From positions 146,070 through 210,069 of the forward strand of contig NZ_JAEACP010000006.1 in NCBI RefSeq assembly GCF_015999335.1: a stretch of DNA of 64,000 nt, read 5' to 3'. The stretch comes from Tabrizicola soli (GTDB taxonomy: Bacteria; Pseudomonadota; Alphaproteobacteria; Rhodobacterales; Rhodobacteraceae). Positions 34,941 through 43,358 of the stretch are shown here, piece by piece. The notes below the pieces were generated by a model. The model worked only from the letters and a program-made list of their open reading frames with translations. It did not search any database and was not told the DNA's origin. How positions within the stretch are numbered: position 1 is the first letter of the stretch; each line of letters begins with the position of its first letter. Made by a program: the position numbers and the translations under genes.

Positions 34941-35855
34941 ATGAACGCCACTACTGACCTGCGGATCTGCGTCCTGGGCCTGGGGTCGATGGGCCTGGGC
35001 ATGGCGGCATCCTTGCGGAAGCGCGGCTTCGCCGTGACCGGCTACGACCCGAATGCCGAGGCGCTGAAACGCTTTGCCGAAGCGGGGGGGCAAGGGGCCG
35101 CGAGCCCGGCCGAGGCTGCGCGGGGCGCGGATGTCGTGCTTTCCGTGGTCGTCAACGCGGCGCAGACCGAAACGGCGCTCTTCGGGCCGGACGGGGCCGC
35201 ACCCGCCCTGGCCAGGGGGGGAATCGTGGTCTCCAGCGCCACCATGTCCCCCGAAGCGGCGCGGGCGCTTGCGGCGCGCTGCGCGGAACTGGGCCTTGGC
35301 TACCTGGACGCGCCGATCAGCGGCGGCGCGGTGCGCGCGGCGGCGGGCGAGCTGACGATCATGGCCTCGGGTCCGGCCGGGGTGTTCCAGCGCCTGCGCC
35401 CGGTGCTGGATGCGATCGCCGCCAAGGTCTACGAGCTGGGCGATGACGCGGGAACCGGCGCGGCCTTCAAGATCGTGAACCAGCTTCTGGCCGGCGTCCA
35501 TATCGCCGCCGCCTGCGAGGCGATCACCTTCGCCAAGGCGATGAACCTCGACATTGCAAAGGTTTACGAGGTCATCACCGCCTCGGCCGGCAATTCCTGG
35601 ATGTTCGAGAACCGGGTGCCGCACATCCTGGACGGCGATTATGCGCCCCGCAGCGCGGTCGAGATCTTCACCAAGGATCTGGGCATCGTCTCGGACATCG
35701 GCCGGGGGCTGAAGTTCCCGACGCCGATCGCCGCCATGGCGCTGCAGATGTTCGTGATGACAGCCGCCGCCGGGATGGGGCGTGACGACGATGCCTCGGT
35801 CGCGCGGATGATCGCCGGGCTTGTGGGGCTGGAGCTTCCGGGGATGGGGGCCTGA
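34941..35855 (+). CDS. ltnD: L-threonate dehydrogenase-like oxidoreductase
   Basis: 304 residues of the beta-hydroxyacid dehydrogenase family. 'VLGLGSMGLGMAASLRKRGF' Rossmann motif at 11-30, 'DAPISGGAVRAAAGELTIMA' substrate loop near 121-140 and the catalytic lysine in 'FKIVNQLLAGVHIAA' near 176 are intact. Neighbouring otnI, otnK and otnC make L-threonate to 2-oxo-tetronate the most likely reaction. Divergent from otnK; next gene otnI follows after two bases. Confidence 0.88.
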   Translation: MNATTDLRICVLGLGSMGLGMAASLRKRGFAVTGYDPNAEALKRFAEAGGQGAASPAEAARGADVVLSVVVNAAQTETALFGPDGAAPALARGGIVVSSATMSPEAARALAARCAELGLGYLDAPISGGAVRAAAGELTIMASGPAGVFQRLRPVLDAIAAKVYELGDDAGTGAAFKIVNQLLAGVHIAAACEAITFAKAMNLDIAKVYEVITASAGNSWMFENRVPHILDGDYAPRSAVEIFTKDLGIVSDIGRGLKFPTPIAAMALQMFVMTAAAGMGRDDDASVARMIAGLVGLELPGMGA

Positions 35856-35857
35856 CC

Positions 35858-36634
35858 ATGCCGAGGTTCGCCGCCAACCTGACCATGATGTTCGGCGAGC
35901 ATCCCTTCGTGGATCGTTTCGCAGCGGCAGCCCGCGCCGGATTCGACGCGGTGGAATACCTGTTTCCCTATGACTTCGATCCCGCCGCCATTGCCGGGGC
36001 CTTGCAGGACAACGGCCTGACGCAGGCGCTGTTCAACCTGCCGCCGGGCGACTGGGCGGGCGGAGATCGCGGGCTTGCGGCGCTGGCGGACCGGCGGGAG
36101 GAATTCCGCGCCTCGGTCCGGACCGCCCTGGCCTATGCCCGCGCGACGGGGGCGAAGCGCGTCCACGCGATGAGCGGGCTTGCCGACCGGACCGACGGTC
36201 GGGCGATGGCGGCCTATCGCGACGCGCTGGCCCATCTGTGCGACCGGGCGGGCGCCGAGGGGCTGGAGGTGATGATCGAGCCGATCAACCCCCGCGACAT
36301 GCCAGGGTATTTCCTCAACGATTTCAACATGGCAGCCGATCTGATCGCCGATCTGGGCCTGCCGAACCTGCGGTTGCAGTTCGACATCTATCACCGCCAG
36401 ATCATCCATGGCGACGTGCTGACGGGCCTGCGCCAGCTTATGCCGGTCATCGGCCATGTCCAGATCGCCGCCGTCCCCCTGCGCCATGAGCCGGGCACGG
36501 GCGAGCTGGCGGATGCGGTCATCCTGGCCGAGCTGGACCGGCTGGACTATGCGGGTTTCGTCGGCTGCGAATACCGCCCGGCGGGCGATACCGTGGCCGG
36601 GCTGGGCTGGATGGCGGCCTTCCGCCAGGGGTGA
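35858..36634 (+). CDS. otnI: 2-oxo-tetronate isomerase (hydroxypyruvate isomerase family)
   Basis: 258 residues, TIM-barrel isomerase of the Hyi family, with 'PRFAANLTMMFGEHPF' start, 'VMIEPINPRDMPGYFL' (metal Glu, residues about 139-154) and 'LQFDIYHRQIIHGD' near 173. OtnI converts 2-oxo-tetronate to 3-oxo-tetronate, the substrate of OtnK. Two bases downstream of ltnD, so ltnD-otnI is one unit and otnK-otnC is the divergent one. Confidence 0.9.
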   Translation: MPRFAANLTMMFGEHPFVDRFAAAARAGFDAVEYLFPYDFDPAAIAGALQDNGLTQALFNLPPGDWAGGDRGLAALADRREEFRASVRTALAYARATGAKRVHAMSGLADRTDGRAMAAYRDALAHLCDRAGAEGLEVMIEPINPRDMPGYFLNDFNMAADLIADLGLPNLRLQFDIYHRQIIHGDVLTGLRQLMPVIGHVQIAAVPLRHEPGTGELADAVILAELDRLDYAGFVGCEYRPAGDTVAGLGWMAAFRQG

Positions 36635-36657
36635 CGCGCCCAGTAGACCCGGGCGCG
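36635..36657. terminator. Hairpin between convergent otnI and aldo-keto reductase genes
   Basis: A 7-bp GC stem (36635-36641 with 36651-36657) and a 9-base loop lie immediately after the otnI stop and just before the end of the minus-strand reductase gene. Likely terminator, although the T run is missing. Confidence 0.45.
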
Positions 36658-36665
36658 CCAAAGGG

Positions 36666-37721
36666 TCATTCGTCTGCGTAGTCGCGGTGCAGCGCCCAGT
36701 CCGCCTCGCAGAAGCGGTCGGTCGCGAAATTGCGCTGGTGCCAGTAGGGATAGATCAGCGGCACGCGGCTGACGGCGTTGAGGCGGGCCATTTCCTCGGC
36801 GGTCAGGCGCAGCGACACCGCGCCGAAATTGTCCAGGAACTGCGCCTCGTTGCGGCCGCCCACCACCAGCGAGGACACGCCCGGACGCGTCAGCAGCCAG
36901 GCCAGCGCGATCTGCGCCGCCGAGACGCCGCGCACCTCGCCGATCTCGACCAGCACATCCACGATCGACCAGAGTTTCTCCTCGTCCCGGATCGGCGGTT
37001 CGGTCCAGCCGGCGAATTGGCGCGAGCCCTCGGGCGTCGGCTGGCCCCGGCGATGCTTGCCGGTCAGCAGCCCTGCGGCCAGCGGGCTCCAGACCAGGAC
37101 GCCCAGGCCCTGATCGACCGAGATCGGCAGCAGCTCAAACTCGGCCTCGCGCGCTTCCAGCGTGTAGTGGATCTGCTGGGTCACGAACCGCGGCCGCCGG
37201 TCGCGGTCCGAGGCCATCAGCGACTTCATGATGTGCCAGCCGGAATAGTTCGAGCAGCCGACGTAGCGGACCTTGCCCTGCTGCATCAGCGTGTCGAGCG
37301 CGGCCATCTTCTCTTCGACCGGGGTCGTGCCGTCCCATTCGTGCATGTAGTAGATGTCGATATGGTCGGTCCGCAGGCGCTTCAGGCTGCGCTCGCATTC
37401 CCGGATCAGGTGGTGGCGGCTGACGCCCTCGTCGTTCGGACCGTCGCCGATGCGCATCCGGGCCTTCGAGGTGACCAGGACCCGCTCGCGCCGGCCGTCC
37501 AGCACCTCGCCCAGGATTTCCTCGGACAGGCCGGTCGAATACATGTTGGCGGTGTCGAAAACGTTCACGCCATTGTCGATGCACAGGTCGACCAGCCGCC
37601 GCGCCTCGGGCACGCCGTGCTGGCCGACCATGCCGAAGGCCCCCTTGCCGCCGAAGGTGAAGGTTCCCATCGTAATGACCGATACCTTCAGGCCCGAGCG
37701 GCCCAATATCCTGTATTCCAT
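36666..37721 (-). CDS. Aldo-keto reductase
   Basis: 351 residues, AKR (YajO/Kv-beta-like) TIM barrel with NADPH-dependent carbonyl reduction. Active-site Asp/Tyr in 'FDTANMYSTGLSEEILG' (about 54-70), Lys in 'VTSKARM' (86) and His in 'IYYMHEWDGTTP' (about 127) complete the tetrad. The 'LLTRPGVSSLVVGGRNEAQ' C-terminal NADPH site is present. In an operon with the racemase-family gene (25 bases upstream) and beside the sugar-acid genes, so a sugar or sugar-acid aldehyde is the probable substrate. Confidence 0.9.
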   Translation of the reverse strand: MEYRILGRSGLKVSVITMGTFTFGGKGAFGMVGQHGVPEARRLVDLCIDNGVNVFDTANMYSTGLSEEILGEVLDGRRERVLVTSKARMRIGDGPNDEGVSRHHLIRECERSLKRLRTDHIDIYYMHEWDGTTPVEEKMAALDTLMQQGKVRYVGCSNYSGWHIMKSLMASDRDRRPRFVTQQIHYTLEAREAEFELLPISVDQGLGVLVWSPLAAGLLTGKHRRGQPTPEGSRQFAGWTEPPIRDEEKLWSIVDVLVEIGEVRGVSAAQIALAWLLTRPGVSSLVVGGRNEAQFLDNFGAVSLRLTAEEMARLNAVSRVPLIYPYWHQRNFATDRFCEADWALHRDYADE

Positions 37722-37745
37722 GATGTTCTCCGTGATTGGCAGGGG

Positions 37746-38453
37746 TCAGCCTGCAAGGATTGCGGCGATATGGGCCATGCCCGGCTCGGGGCTGGTAAGG
37801 ACGTGCAGGGGGCCGAGCCGGTCCTTGACCGCCTCCAGCGCCCGCGCCATCGAGGCCTGGGCAAGGACGATCACGTCCACTTCTGGCGCAAGCCCGGTCA
37901 GCGCCTCGGCGACCAGCCGGTCGTGGCCCTGGGTATCGCCACCCGACAAGAGCGCGAAGGCGTCGTCGGCCAGGCGGCTGGTCAGTGCGCAGGTCTGGCC
38001 CGAGGCTTCGGCGGTGCGGCGGATCAGGTCGGCAGTCGGGTCCAGCGTGGTGGACAGCGTCGCCAGCACGCCGATGCGCGGCCCGCGCTGCACCGCTTCC
38101 GCCGCCATGCCCTGGTCGATGCGGAACAGGGGCACCGGACACAGCGGCCGCGCGGCCTCGACCGCCGGTCCCAGCGAGGAGCATGTCACGACCACGGCCT
38201 CGGCCCCGGCGTCGACGGCCGACCAGACCATGGCGGTCAGCCGCCGCATGGTCGCAAGCGACAGCCGCCCGTCGCGGATGGTGTTGCGCAGCAGGCTTTC
38301 GTCCAGCATGGCGAAAGGGGTCCAGCCCGGCAGATGCCGCCGGGCGAGGGCGTCGAAGGGGCCGATCAGCCCGGAGACGGTGTGAATCAGGGCCAGACTG
38401 CGTGGCTCGGCCGGTTGGGGGTCGGTCATCTTGCGGTGTCCATAGGTTTCCAT
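37746..38453 (-). CDS. Asp/Glu/hydantoin racemase-family protein with one active-site cysteine
   Basis: 235 residues. The first cysteine of the family is present in 'VVVTCSSLGPAV' (about residue 91), but the second motif reads 'VIVLAQASMARA', with no cysteine. True two-base racemases need both; members with one can be decarboxylases, isomerases or one-base enzymes. First gene of a minus-strand unit with the aldo-keto reductase. The start at 38453 or the in-frame ATG at 38429 are both possible. Substrate unknown. Confidence 0.75.
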   Translation of the reverse strand: METYGHRKMTDPQPAEPRSLALIHTVSGLIGPFDALARRHLPGWTPFAMLDESLLRNTIRDGRLSLATMRRLTAMVWSAVDAGAEAVVVTCSSLGPAVEAARPLCPVPLFRIDQGMAAEAVQRGPRIGVLATLSTTLDPTADLIRRTAEASGQTCALTSRLADDAFALLSGGDTQGHDRLVAEALTGLAPEVDVIVLAQASMARALEAVKDRLGPLHVLTSPEPGMAHIAAILAG

Positions 38454-38486
38454 CCGCCGGTCATCTCCATCGAACGGGGGCGATTA

Positions 38487-38500
38487 TGACAGCGTTGCCA
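38487..38500. promoter_or_regulatory. LacI-type operator candidate B
   Basis: TGACAGCGTTGCCA, 34 bases upstream of the racemase-family start on the minus strand. Identical in all 14 bases to the site at 38657. Its relaxed copy lies in the otnK-ltnD control region. Likely binding site of the LacI-family regulator encoded at 43359. Confidence 0.65.
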
Positions 38501-38590
38501 ATGCTGCGCCGGCCGCTGTGCGACTTGCAAGCGCGGATTGCTGGTTTTCCAAGGAAACAAGGCCAACTCGCGGCATGCGGGGAGGGGTGA

Positions 38591-38626
38591 TGCCATTTCC
38601 GGCATGGCGTTATGCCGGGAATGGCA
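38591..38626. repeat. 15-bp inverted repeat upstream of the sugar transporter promoter
   Basis: Arms 38591-38605 and 38612-38626 match at 14 of 15 positions, with a 6-base spacer. The right arm ends two bases before a -35-like TTGACG. It could be an activator site or an RNA hairpin; it is different from the LacI-like sites. Confidence 0.55.
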
Positions 38627-38627
38627 A

Positions 38628-38670
38628 TTGACGTGCCCTTCTCCGACGGCAAAAAATGACAGCGTTGCCA
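38628..38670 (+). promoter_or_regulatory. Promoter with overlapping LacI-type operator C
   Basis: TTGACG (-35, 38628-38633), then about 18 bases, then AAAAAT (-10, 38652-38657). The operator candidate TGACAGCGTTGCCA at 38657-38670 covers the end of -10 and the start-point region, a position typical of LacI-type repression. It precedes the permease gene at 38793. The promoter is inferred from the hexamers. Confidence 0.55.
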
Positions 38671-38792
38671 TACGGGCCATGGTCCTTCCGCAAAGGGCGT
38701 GCCGCCTGTCCGTGAGACGCGCCAGGCAGGAATGCGCCTGCGCAGCAGACGGTCCCCGGAGGCCGCGTGAAGATCGGGAAAGAGGAGCCTGA

Positions 38793-39803
38793 ATGTCCGT
38801 GTCTGGCCAGAAAACCACCGAAGCGACACCGGCGTCGTCCAGCCTGTGGCGCGAACTGGCGCAATTGCGCCATGTCCGCGAAATCAACGTGCTGGCGGCG
38901 ATGCTGATCGTCGGCGCGCTGATCAGCTTCTACACGCCCTATTTCCTGACCACCAACAACCTGATGGGGGTGTTCCGGGCCTTCTCGCTGACCGCGATCA
39001 TGAGCATCGGCATGGTCATGGTGATCATCACCGGCGGTATCGACCTCTCGGTCGGCTCTGCCATGGGGCTGGCCTCGCTGGTCACGGCGCTGTGCTTCGA
39101 TGCCGGATACGGCACCGGCTTCAGCATCGCCGCCGGGCTGGGGGTGGGCGTGACCTTCGGCCTGGTCAACGGGCTTCTGATCACCGCGATCGGCCTGCCG
39201 CCCTTCATCGCGACACTGGGCACGCTCAGCATCGGGCGCGGCCTGATGTACATGATCACCCACGGCGTCCCGGTCACGCCGGACACGCCCGAGGTCTTCT
39301 CGGTCCTGGGGCAGGGCTATGTCGGCCCGGTCCCGGTGCCGGTGGTGATCATGCTGGTGCTGATGGTGGTCTTCGCGCTGGTGATGCGGCGCACCCGCTT
39401 TGGCCGGCACGTCTATGCCACGGGCGGCAACGAGCATGCGGCCCGGCTGAGCGGCGTGAAGACCGGCCGGGTCAAGCTGGCGGTCTATGTGCTGTCCTCG
39501 ACCATCGCCTCGCTGGCCGGGATCATCGGCTTCTCGCGCTATCTGTCGGCGGAACCGGCCTCGGGCTTCGGGTCCGAGCTGGACGTGATCGCCGCGGCCG
39601 CCATCGGCGGGGCGAGTCTCGCCGGCGGCGTCGGCAGCGTCACCGGCGCGGTGATCGGCGCGGCGCTTGTGGGCGTGATCGCGAACGGCGTCGTGCTTTT
39701 GAACATCAACACCTACGCGCAGCAGGCCATCACCGGGGGCGTGATCCTGATCGCGGTCAGCCTCGATGTGCTGCGCAGCAAGCTGACGGGAGGAAACGGC
39801 TGA
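38793..39803 (+). CDS. Sugar ABC transporter permease, RbsC type
   Basis: 336 residues, about eight to ten membrane helices, ribose/xylose/autoinducer-2 permease family. 'GGIDLSVGSAMGLASLV' near 83-99 and 'ARLSGVKTGRVKLAVYVLSS' near 217 are conserved. First gene of permease, binding protein, ATPase order, an order unlike classic rbsDACB. Preceded by the operator/promoter described at 38628. Confidence 0.9.
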   Translation: MSVSGQKTTEATPASSSLWRELAQLRHVREINVLAAMLIVGALISFYTPYFLTTNNLMGVFRAFSLTAIMSIGMVMVIITGGIDLSVGSAMGLASLVTALCFDAGYGTGFSIAAGLGVGVTFGLVNGLLITAIGLPPFIATLGTLSIGRGLMYMITHGVPVTPDTPEVFSVLGQGYVGPVPVPVVIMLVLMVVFALVMRRTRFGRHVYATGGNEHAARLSGVKTGRVKLAVYVLSSTIASLAGIIGFSRYLSAEPASGFGSELDVIAAAAIGGASLAGGVGSVTGAVIGAALVGVIANGVVLLNINTYAQQAITGGVILIAVSLDVLRSKLTGGNG

Positions 39804-39882
39804 CGCCCGGCAAGCGACAGATCCTGCAAAAGACCAAGACAACCAGGGAGCCCGGACCCGAACCGGGAGTGGAGGAAAGACG

Positions 39883-40815
39883 ATGAAGACGCTTATCAAG
39901 ACCGCCCGCGCCGCGATGGTGACCATGGCCCTGACGGCCGGCACCGCGGCCCTTGCCCAGGACATCACCATCGCCGTGGTGCCGAAAGTGGCCGTGCCGT
40001 TCTTCGACGACTGCAACACCGGCGCGCAGGAAGCCGCGGACCGGCTTGGCGTAGGCTACCAGTGGGTGGTGCCGCAGAACACCCAGGGCGCGACCCAAGT
40101 CAAGATCATGGAGGACCTGATCGCCCGCAACGTCACCGGCATCGCGATCTCGGTCAACGAGCCGAAGTCGGTCGAAGGCGTGATCAAGCAGGCGATGGAC
40201 GCGGGCATCAAGGTCGTGACCTTCGACAGCGACAGCGCCAATTCCGGCCGCAGCATGTATATCGGCACGATCAACACCGAAGCCGGCGTCACCATGGGCA
40301 ATTCCATGGCCGAGGCTCTGGGCGGCAAGGGCAAGGTGGCGATCGTCACCGGCCAGCTGGGCGCCTCGAACCTGAACGAGCGCATCGACGGCGTGAAGAA
40401 GGCCCTGGAAGCCTATCCGGAGATCGAGATCGTCGCGGTGGAAGGCACCGAGGACGACCTGGCCAAGGCGGTCTCGGTGACCGAGGCGCTGCTGCGCGCC
40501 AACCCCGACCTCGCGGGCATCTTCGGCATGAGCCAGGTCGGCGGCCCGGCCGTGGCCAAGGTGCTGGCCCAGAAAGAGTTCGCGGACCGCAAGGGCGCGC
40601 TGAAGGTCTTCGCCTTCGACGACCTGCCCGACACCGTGCAGGGCGTGAAGGACGGCTTCATCGACGGCATCATGGTGCAGCGCCCGGTCACGATGGGCCG
40701 TCTGGCCGTCGAGAGCCTGGTCGCCCAGATCAAGGGCGAGGCGGGCGAGGTCAAGGACATCGACACCGGCGTGACCGTGGTGAACGCGGGCAACCTGGAC
40801 AGCTACACCAAGTGA
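39883..40815 (+). CDS. Sugar ABC transporter substrate-binding protein, RbsB type
   Basis: 310 residues with a Sec signal peptide ending around 'AALAQ' (about 25). Two-lobe periplasmic-binding fold (PBP1, sugar-type): 'GAQEAADRLGV', 'MEDLIARNVTGIAISVNEP', 'VVTFDSDSANSGRSMYIG' are the family's conserved stretches. The presence of sugar-acid enzymes next to it suggests the ligand is a C4-C6 sugar acid or polyol; that is inference. Confidence 0.9.
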   Translation: MKTLIKTARAAMVTMALTAGTAALAQDITIAVVPKVAVPFFDDCNTGAQEAADRLGVGYQWVVPQNTQGATQVKIMEDLIARNVTGIAISVNEPKSVEGVIKQAMDAGIKVVTFDSDSANSGRSMYIGTINTEAGVTMGNSMAEALGGKGKVAIVTGQLGASNLNERIDGVKKALEAYPEIEIVAVEGTEDDLAKAVSVTEALLRANPDLAGIFGMSQVGGPAVAKVLAQKEFADRKGALKVFAFDDLPDTVQGVKDGFIDGIMVQRPVTMGRLAVESLVAQIKGEAGEVKDIDTGVTVVNAGNLDSYTK

Positions 40816-40824
40816 TCCTGCCCG

Positions 40825-40854
40825 GCGGAGGCGCGCGAAAACTCGCGCCTCCGC
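40825..40854 (+). terminator. Intra-operon hairpin after the sugar-binding protein gene
   Basis: An 11-bp perfect stem (40825-40835 with 40844-40854) and 8-base loop followed by TTCCCTTTC, between the binding-protein stop and the ATPase start. As with the other two binding-protein genes with such a hairpin, it may stabilise or partly terminate the transcript. Confidence 0.6.
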
Positions 40855-40882
40855 TTCCCTTTCAGCCCTGCGCGAGGCCCGA

Positions 40883-42385
40883 ATGACGCCCTTTCTCGAA
40901 ATGCACGGCATCTCGAAGACCTTTCCAGGGGTCAAGGCCCTCAACCGGGTCGACCTGCGCCTGCGGCCGGGCGAAGTGCATGTCCTTGCCGGTGAGAACG
41001 GCGCCGGGAAAAGCACGCTGATGAAGATCATGACCGGGGTCTACAAGGCAGACCCAGGCGGCGTGATCCGGGTCGACGGGCAGGACACCGTGATCCGCGA
41101 TCCGGTCCATGCCCGGGCCCTGGGCATCAGCATCATCTATCAGGAACTGGCGGTCGTGAACAACATGACCGTGGCCGAGAACATCTACCTTGCCCGCGAG
41201 CCGCTGACCGCGACCGGACTGATCGACCGCCGCCGGATGAACGCCGACGCCCGCGCCGTGCTGGCCGAGCTGGACATCTCGATCGATCCCGATACCAAGG
41301 TGGGCAGCCTCAGCATCGGCCAGAAGCAGATGGTCGAGATCGCCCGCGCGATCTCCTACAGCTCGCGGCTGATCATCATGGACGAACCCACCGCCTCGCT
41401 CAGCCACCACGAGGCGACGGTGCTGACCCGCATGGTCAGGAAGCTGGCGGCGCAGAATATCGGCATCGTCTACATCTCGCACCGGATGGACGAGATCTTC
41501 GAGATCGCCGACCGGATCACCGTGCTGCGCGACGGCGAGACCGTCGACAGCCGCCCGGCCAGCGAGATGACGCGCGACCTGCTGGTGCGCAAGATGGTGG
41601 ACCGGGACCTGTCGCAGCTGTTCGGCGAGCATCTCTCGCATGCCACCGACCAGGTGCTGATGTCGGTGCGCGGCCTGGGGCTTAAGCGCCCGACCGCGCA
41701 GGGCGCGCGGGTCGGCGACGTCTCGTTCGAGCTGCACAAGGGCGAGATCCTGGGCTTCTTCGGCCTGGTCGGGGCCGGCCGGACCGAAGTGATGGAGATG
41801 ATCTTCGGCAGCCGCGCCCATGTCGGCCACATCGCCATCGACGGGCGCGAGGTGCGGATCGAAAGCCCCTCGGACGCCATCGCGCAGGGCATCGGCTTCG
41901 TGACCGAGGACCGCAAGGAACAGGGCCTCGTCCTGGGCATGTCGGTGCGCGAGAATTTCAGCCTGACCCATCTGGCCGATTACTGCCGCCTCGACGTGGT
42001 GAACCGCCGGCGCGAGGCCGAGGCCTGCCGCGGCTATGTGCGCAGCCTGGGGATCAAGACGCCCTCGACCGAACAGAAGGTGCTGAACCTGTCGGGCGGC
42101 AACCAGCAGAAGGTGGTGATCGCGAAATGGGTGGCGCGGCGGCCGCGCATCCTGATCGTGGACGAACCGACCCGCGGCATCGACATCGGCGCCAAGGCCG
42201 AGGTCCACGCGCTCCTCAACCGGCTGGCCTCCGAGGGCATGTCGATCATCGTGGTCTCCTCGGACCTGCCCGAGATCCTTGCGATCAGCGACCGGGTGGT
42301 CGTCTTGAAGGAGGGCCGGATAAGCGGCATCCTCGGCCGCCACGATGCGACGCAGGAACGGGTGATGCTGGCGGCGACGGGCTGA
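40883..42385 (+). CDS. Sugar ABC transporter ATPase, RbsA/MglA type (two domains)
   Basis: 500 residues carrying two nucleotide-binding halves, as usual in this family. The first has Walker A 'GENGAGKST' and signature 'LSIGQKQMVEIARA'; the second has 'GLVGAGRTEVMEMIFG' in place of a normal Walker A, and signature 'LSGGNQQKVVIAKW'. The degenerate second P-loop is normal in RbsA/MglA. 28 bases separate it from the SDR gene. Confidence 0.93.
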   Translation: MTPFLEMHGISKTFPGVKALNRVDLRLRPGEVHVLAGENGAGKSTLMKIMTGVYKADPGGVIRVDGQDTVIRDPVHARALGISIIYQELAVVNNMTVAENIYLAREPLTATGLIDRRRMNADARAVLAELDISIDPDTKVGSLSIGQKQMVEIARAISYSSRLIIMDEPTASLSHHEATVLTRMVRKLAAQNIGIVYISHRMDEIFEIADRITVLRDGETVDSRPASEMTRDLLVRKMVDRDLSQLFGEHLSHATDQVLMSVRGLGLKRPTAQGARVGDVSFELHKGEILGFFGLVGAGRTEVMEMIFGSRAHVGHIAIDGREVRIESPSDAIAQGIGFVTEDRKEQGLVLGMSVRENFSLTHLADYCRLDVVNRRREAEACRGYVRSLGIKTPSTEQKVLNLSGGNQQKVVIAKWVARRPRILIVDEPTRGIDIGAKAEVHALLNRLASEGMSIIVVSSDLPEILAISDRVVVLKEGRISGILGRHDATQERVMLAATG

Positions 42386-42413
42386 GACGACTTGGAAGAA
42401 ACGGAGAACGACA

Positions 42414-43307
42414 ATGACCAGACGCATCATCTTCACCGGCGGGACCGGCAAGGCCGGGCGGCACATGCTGCCCTATCTGCTGGAAAAGGGCTATTCGATC
42501 CTGAACCTCGACCTGAAGCCCTTCGACCATCCCGGGATGAACACGCTGATCACCGACATCACCGACAGCGGGCAGGTGTTCAACGCGCTGACCACCCATT
42601 TCGGCTTTGGCGGCTATGACGAGGGCGCGCCGCCCCAGGCCCCCGACGCGGTGGTGCATTTCGCCGCCGTTCCCCGGGTGATGATCCAGCCCGACAACAC
42701 CACCTTCGCCGCCAATACCGTGGGCACCTACAACGTCATCGAAGCGGCGATGAAGCTGGGCGTGCGCAAGGTCATTGTTGCCAGCTCCGAAACGACCTAT
42801 GGCGTCTGCTTCGCCGAGGGTGACAAGGATTACCACTCCTTCCCGCTGGAAGAGGATTACGACAGCGACCCGATGGACAGCTACGGCCTGTCCAAGGTGG
42901 TGAACGAAAAGACCGCCCGCGCCTTCGCGATGCGCTACGGCGCCGACATCTATGCCCTGCGCATCGGCAATGTGATCGAACCGCACGAATACGCCAATTT
43001 CCCCGGCTACCTGGCCAATCCGATGTCGCGCAAGCGCAACGCCTGGAGCTATATCGACGCGCGCGACCTTGGCGAGATCGTGCATCTCTGCATCCAGAAG
43101 GATGGCCTCGGCTATCAGGTGTTCAACGCGGTGAACGACACGATCACGGCCGATCTGCCGACCGAGGAGTTCCTGAAGAAATACGCGCCCGACACACCGA
43201 TCCGCCGCCCGATGGGCCCGCGCGAGGCGCCGCTCTCGAACCGCAAGATCCGCGAGGTCCTGGGCTTCAAGGAAGCGCATGACTGGCGCAACCATGTGAA
43301 GCGCTGA
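42414..43307 (+). CDS. NAD-dependent epimerase/dehydratase (extended SDR)
   Basis: 297 residues. 'FTGGTGKAGRHMLPYLLEKG' NAD-binding motif at 6-26, catalytic 'YGLSK' (Tyr and Lys about 163-167) and the Ser of 'VASSETTYG' near 122 are present. Length and the short C-terminus fit uronate/sugar dehydrogenases or nucleotide-sugar epimerases; it clusters with a sugar transporter and LacI gene. It could be a sugar 1-dehydrogenase giving a lactone/acid, but that is inferred. Confidence 0.85.
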   Translation: MTRRIIFTGGTGKAGRHMLPYLLEKGYSILNLDLKPFDHPGMNTLITDITDSGQVFNALTTHFGFGGYDEGAPPQAPDAVVHFAAVPRVMIQPDNTTFAANTVGTYNVIEAAMKLGVRKVIVASSETTYGVCFAEGDKDYHSFPLEEDYDSDPMDSYGLSKVVNEKTARAFAMRYGADIYALRIGNVIEPHEYANFPGYLANPMSRKRNAWSYIDARDLGEIVHLCIQKDGLGYQVFNAVNDTITADLPTEEFLKKYAPDTPIRRPMGPREAPLSNRKIREVLGFKEAHDWRNHVKR

Positions 43308-43358
43308 ATAATCCCTGGTGCGGCCGCTGCGGCCGCGCCATCCGAAAGGGGAAGTCGA

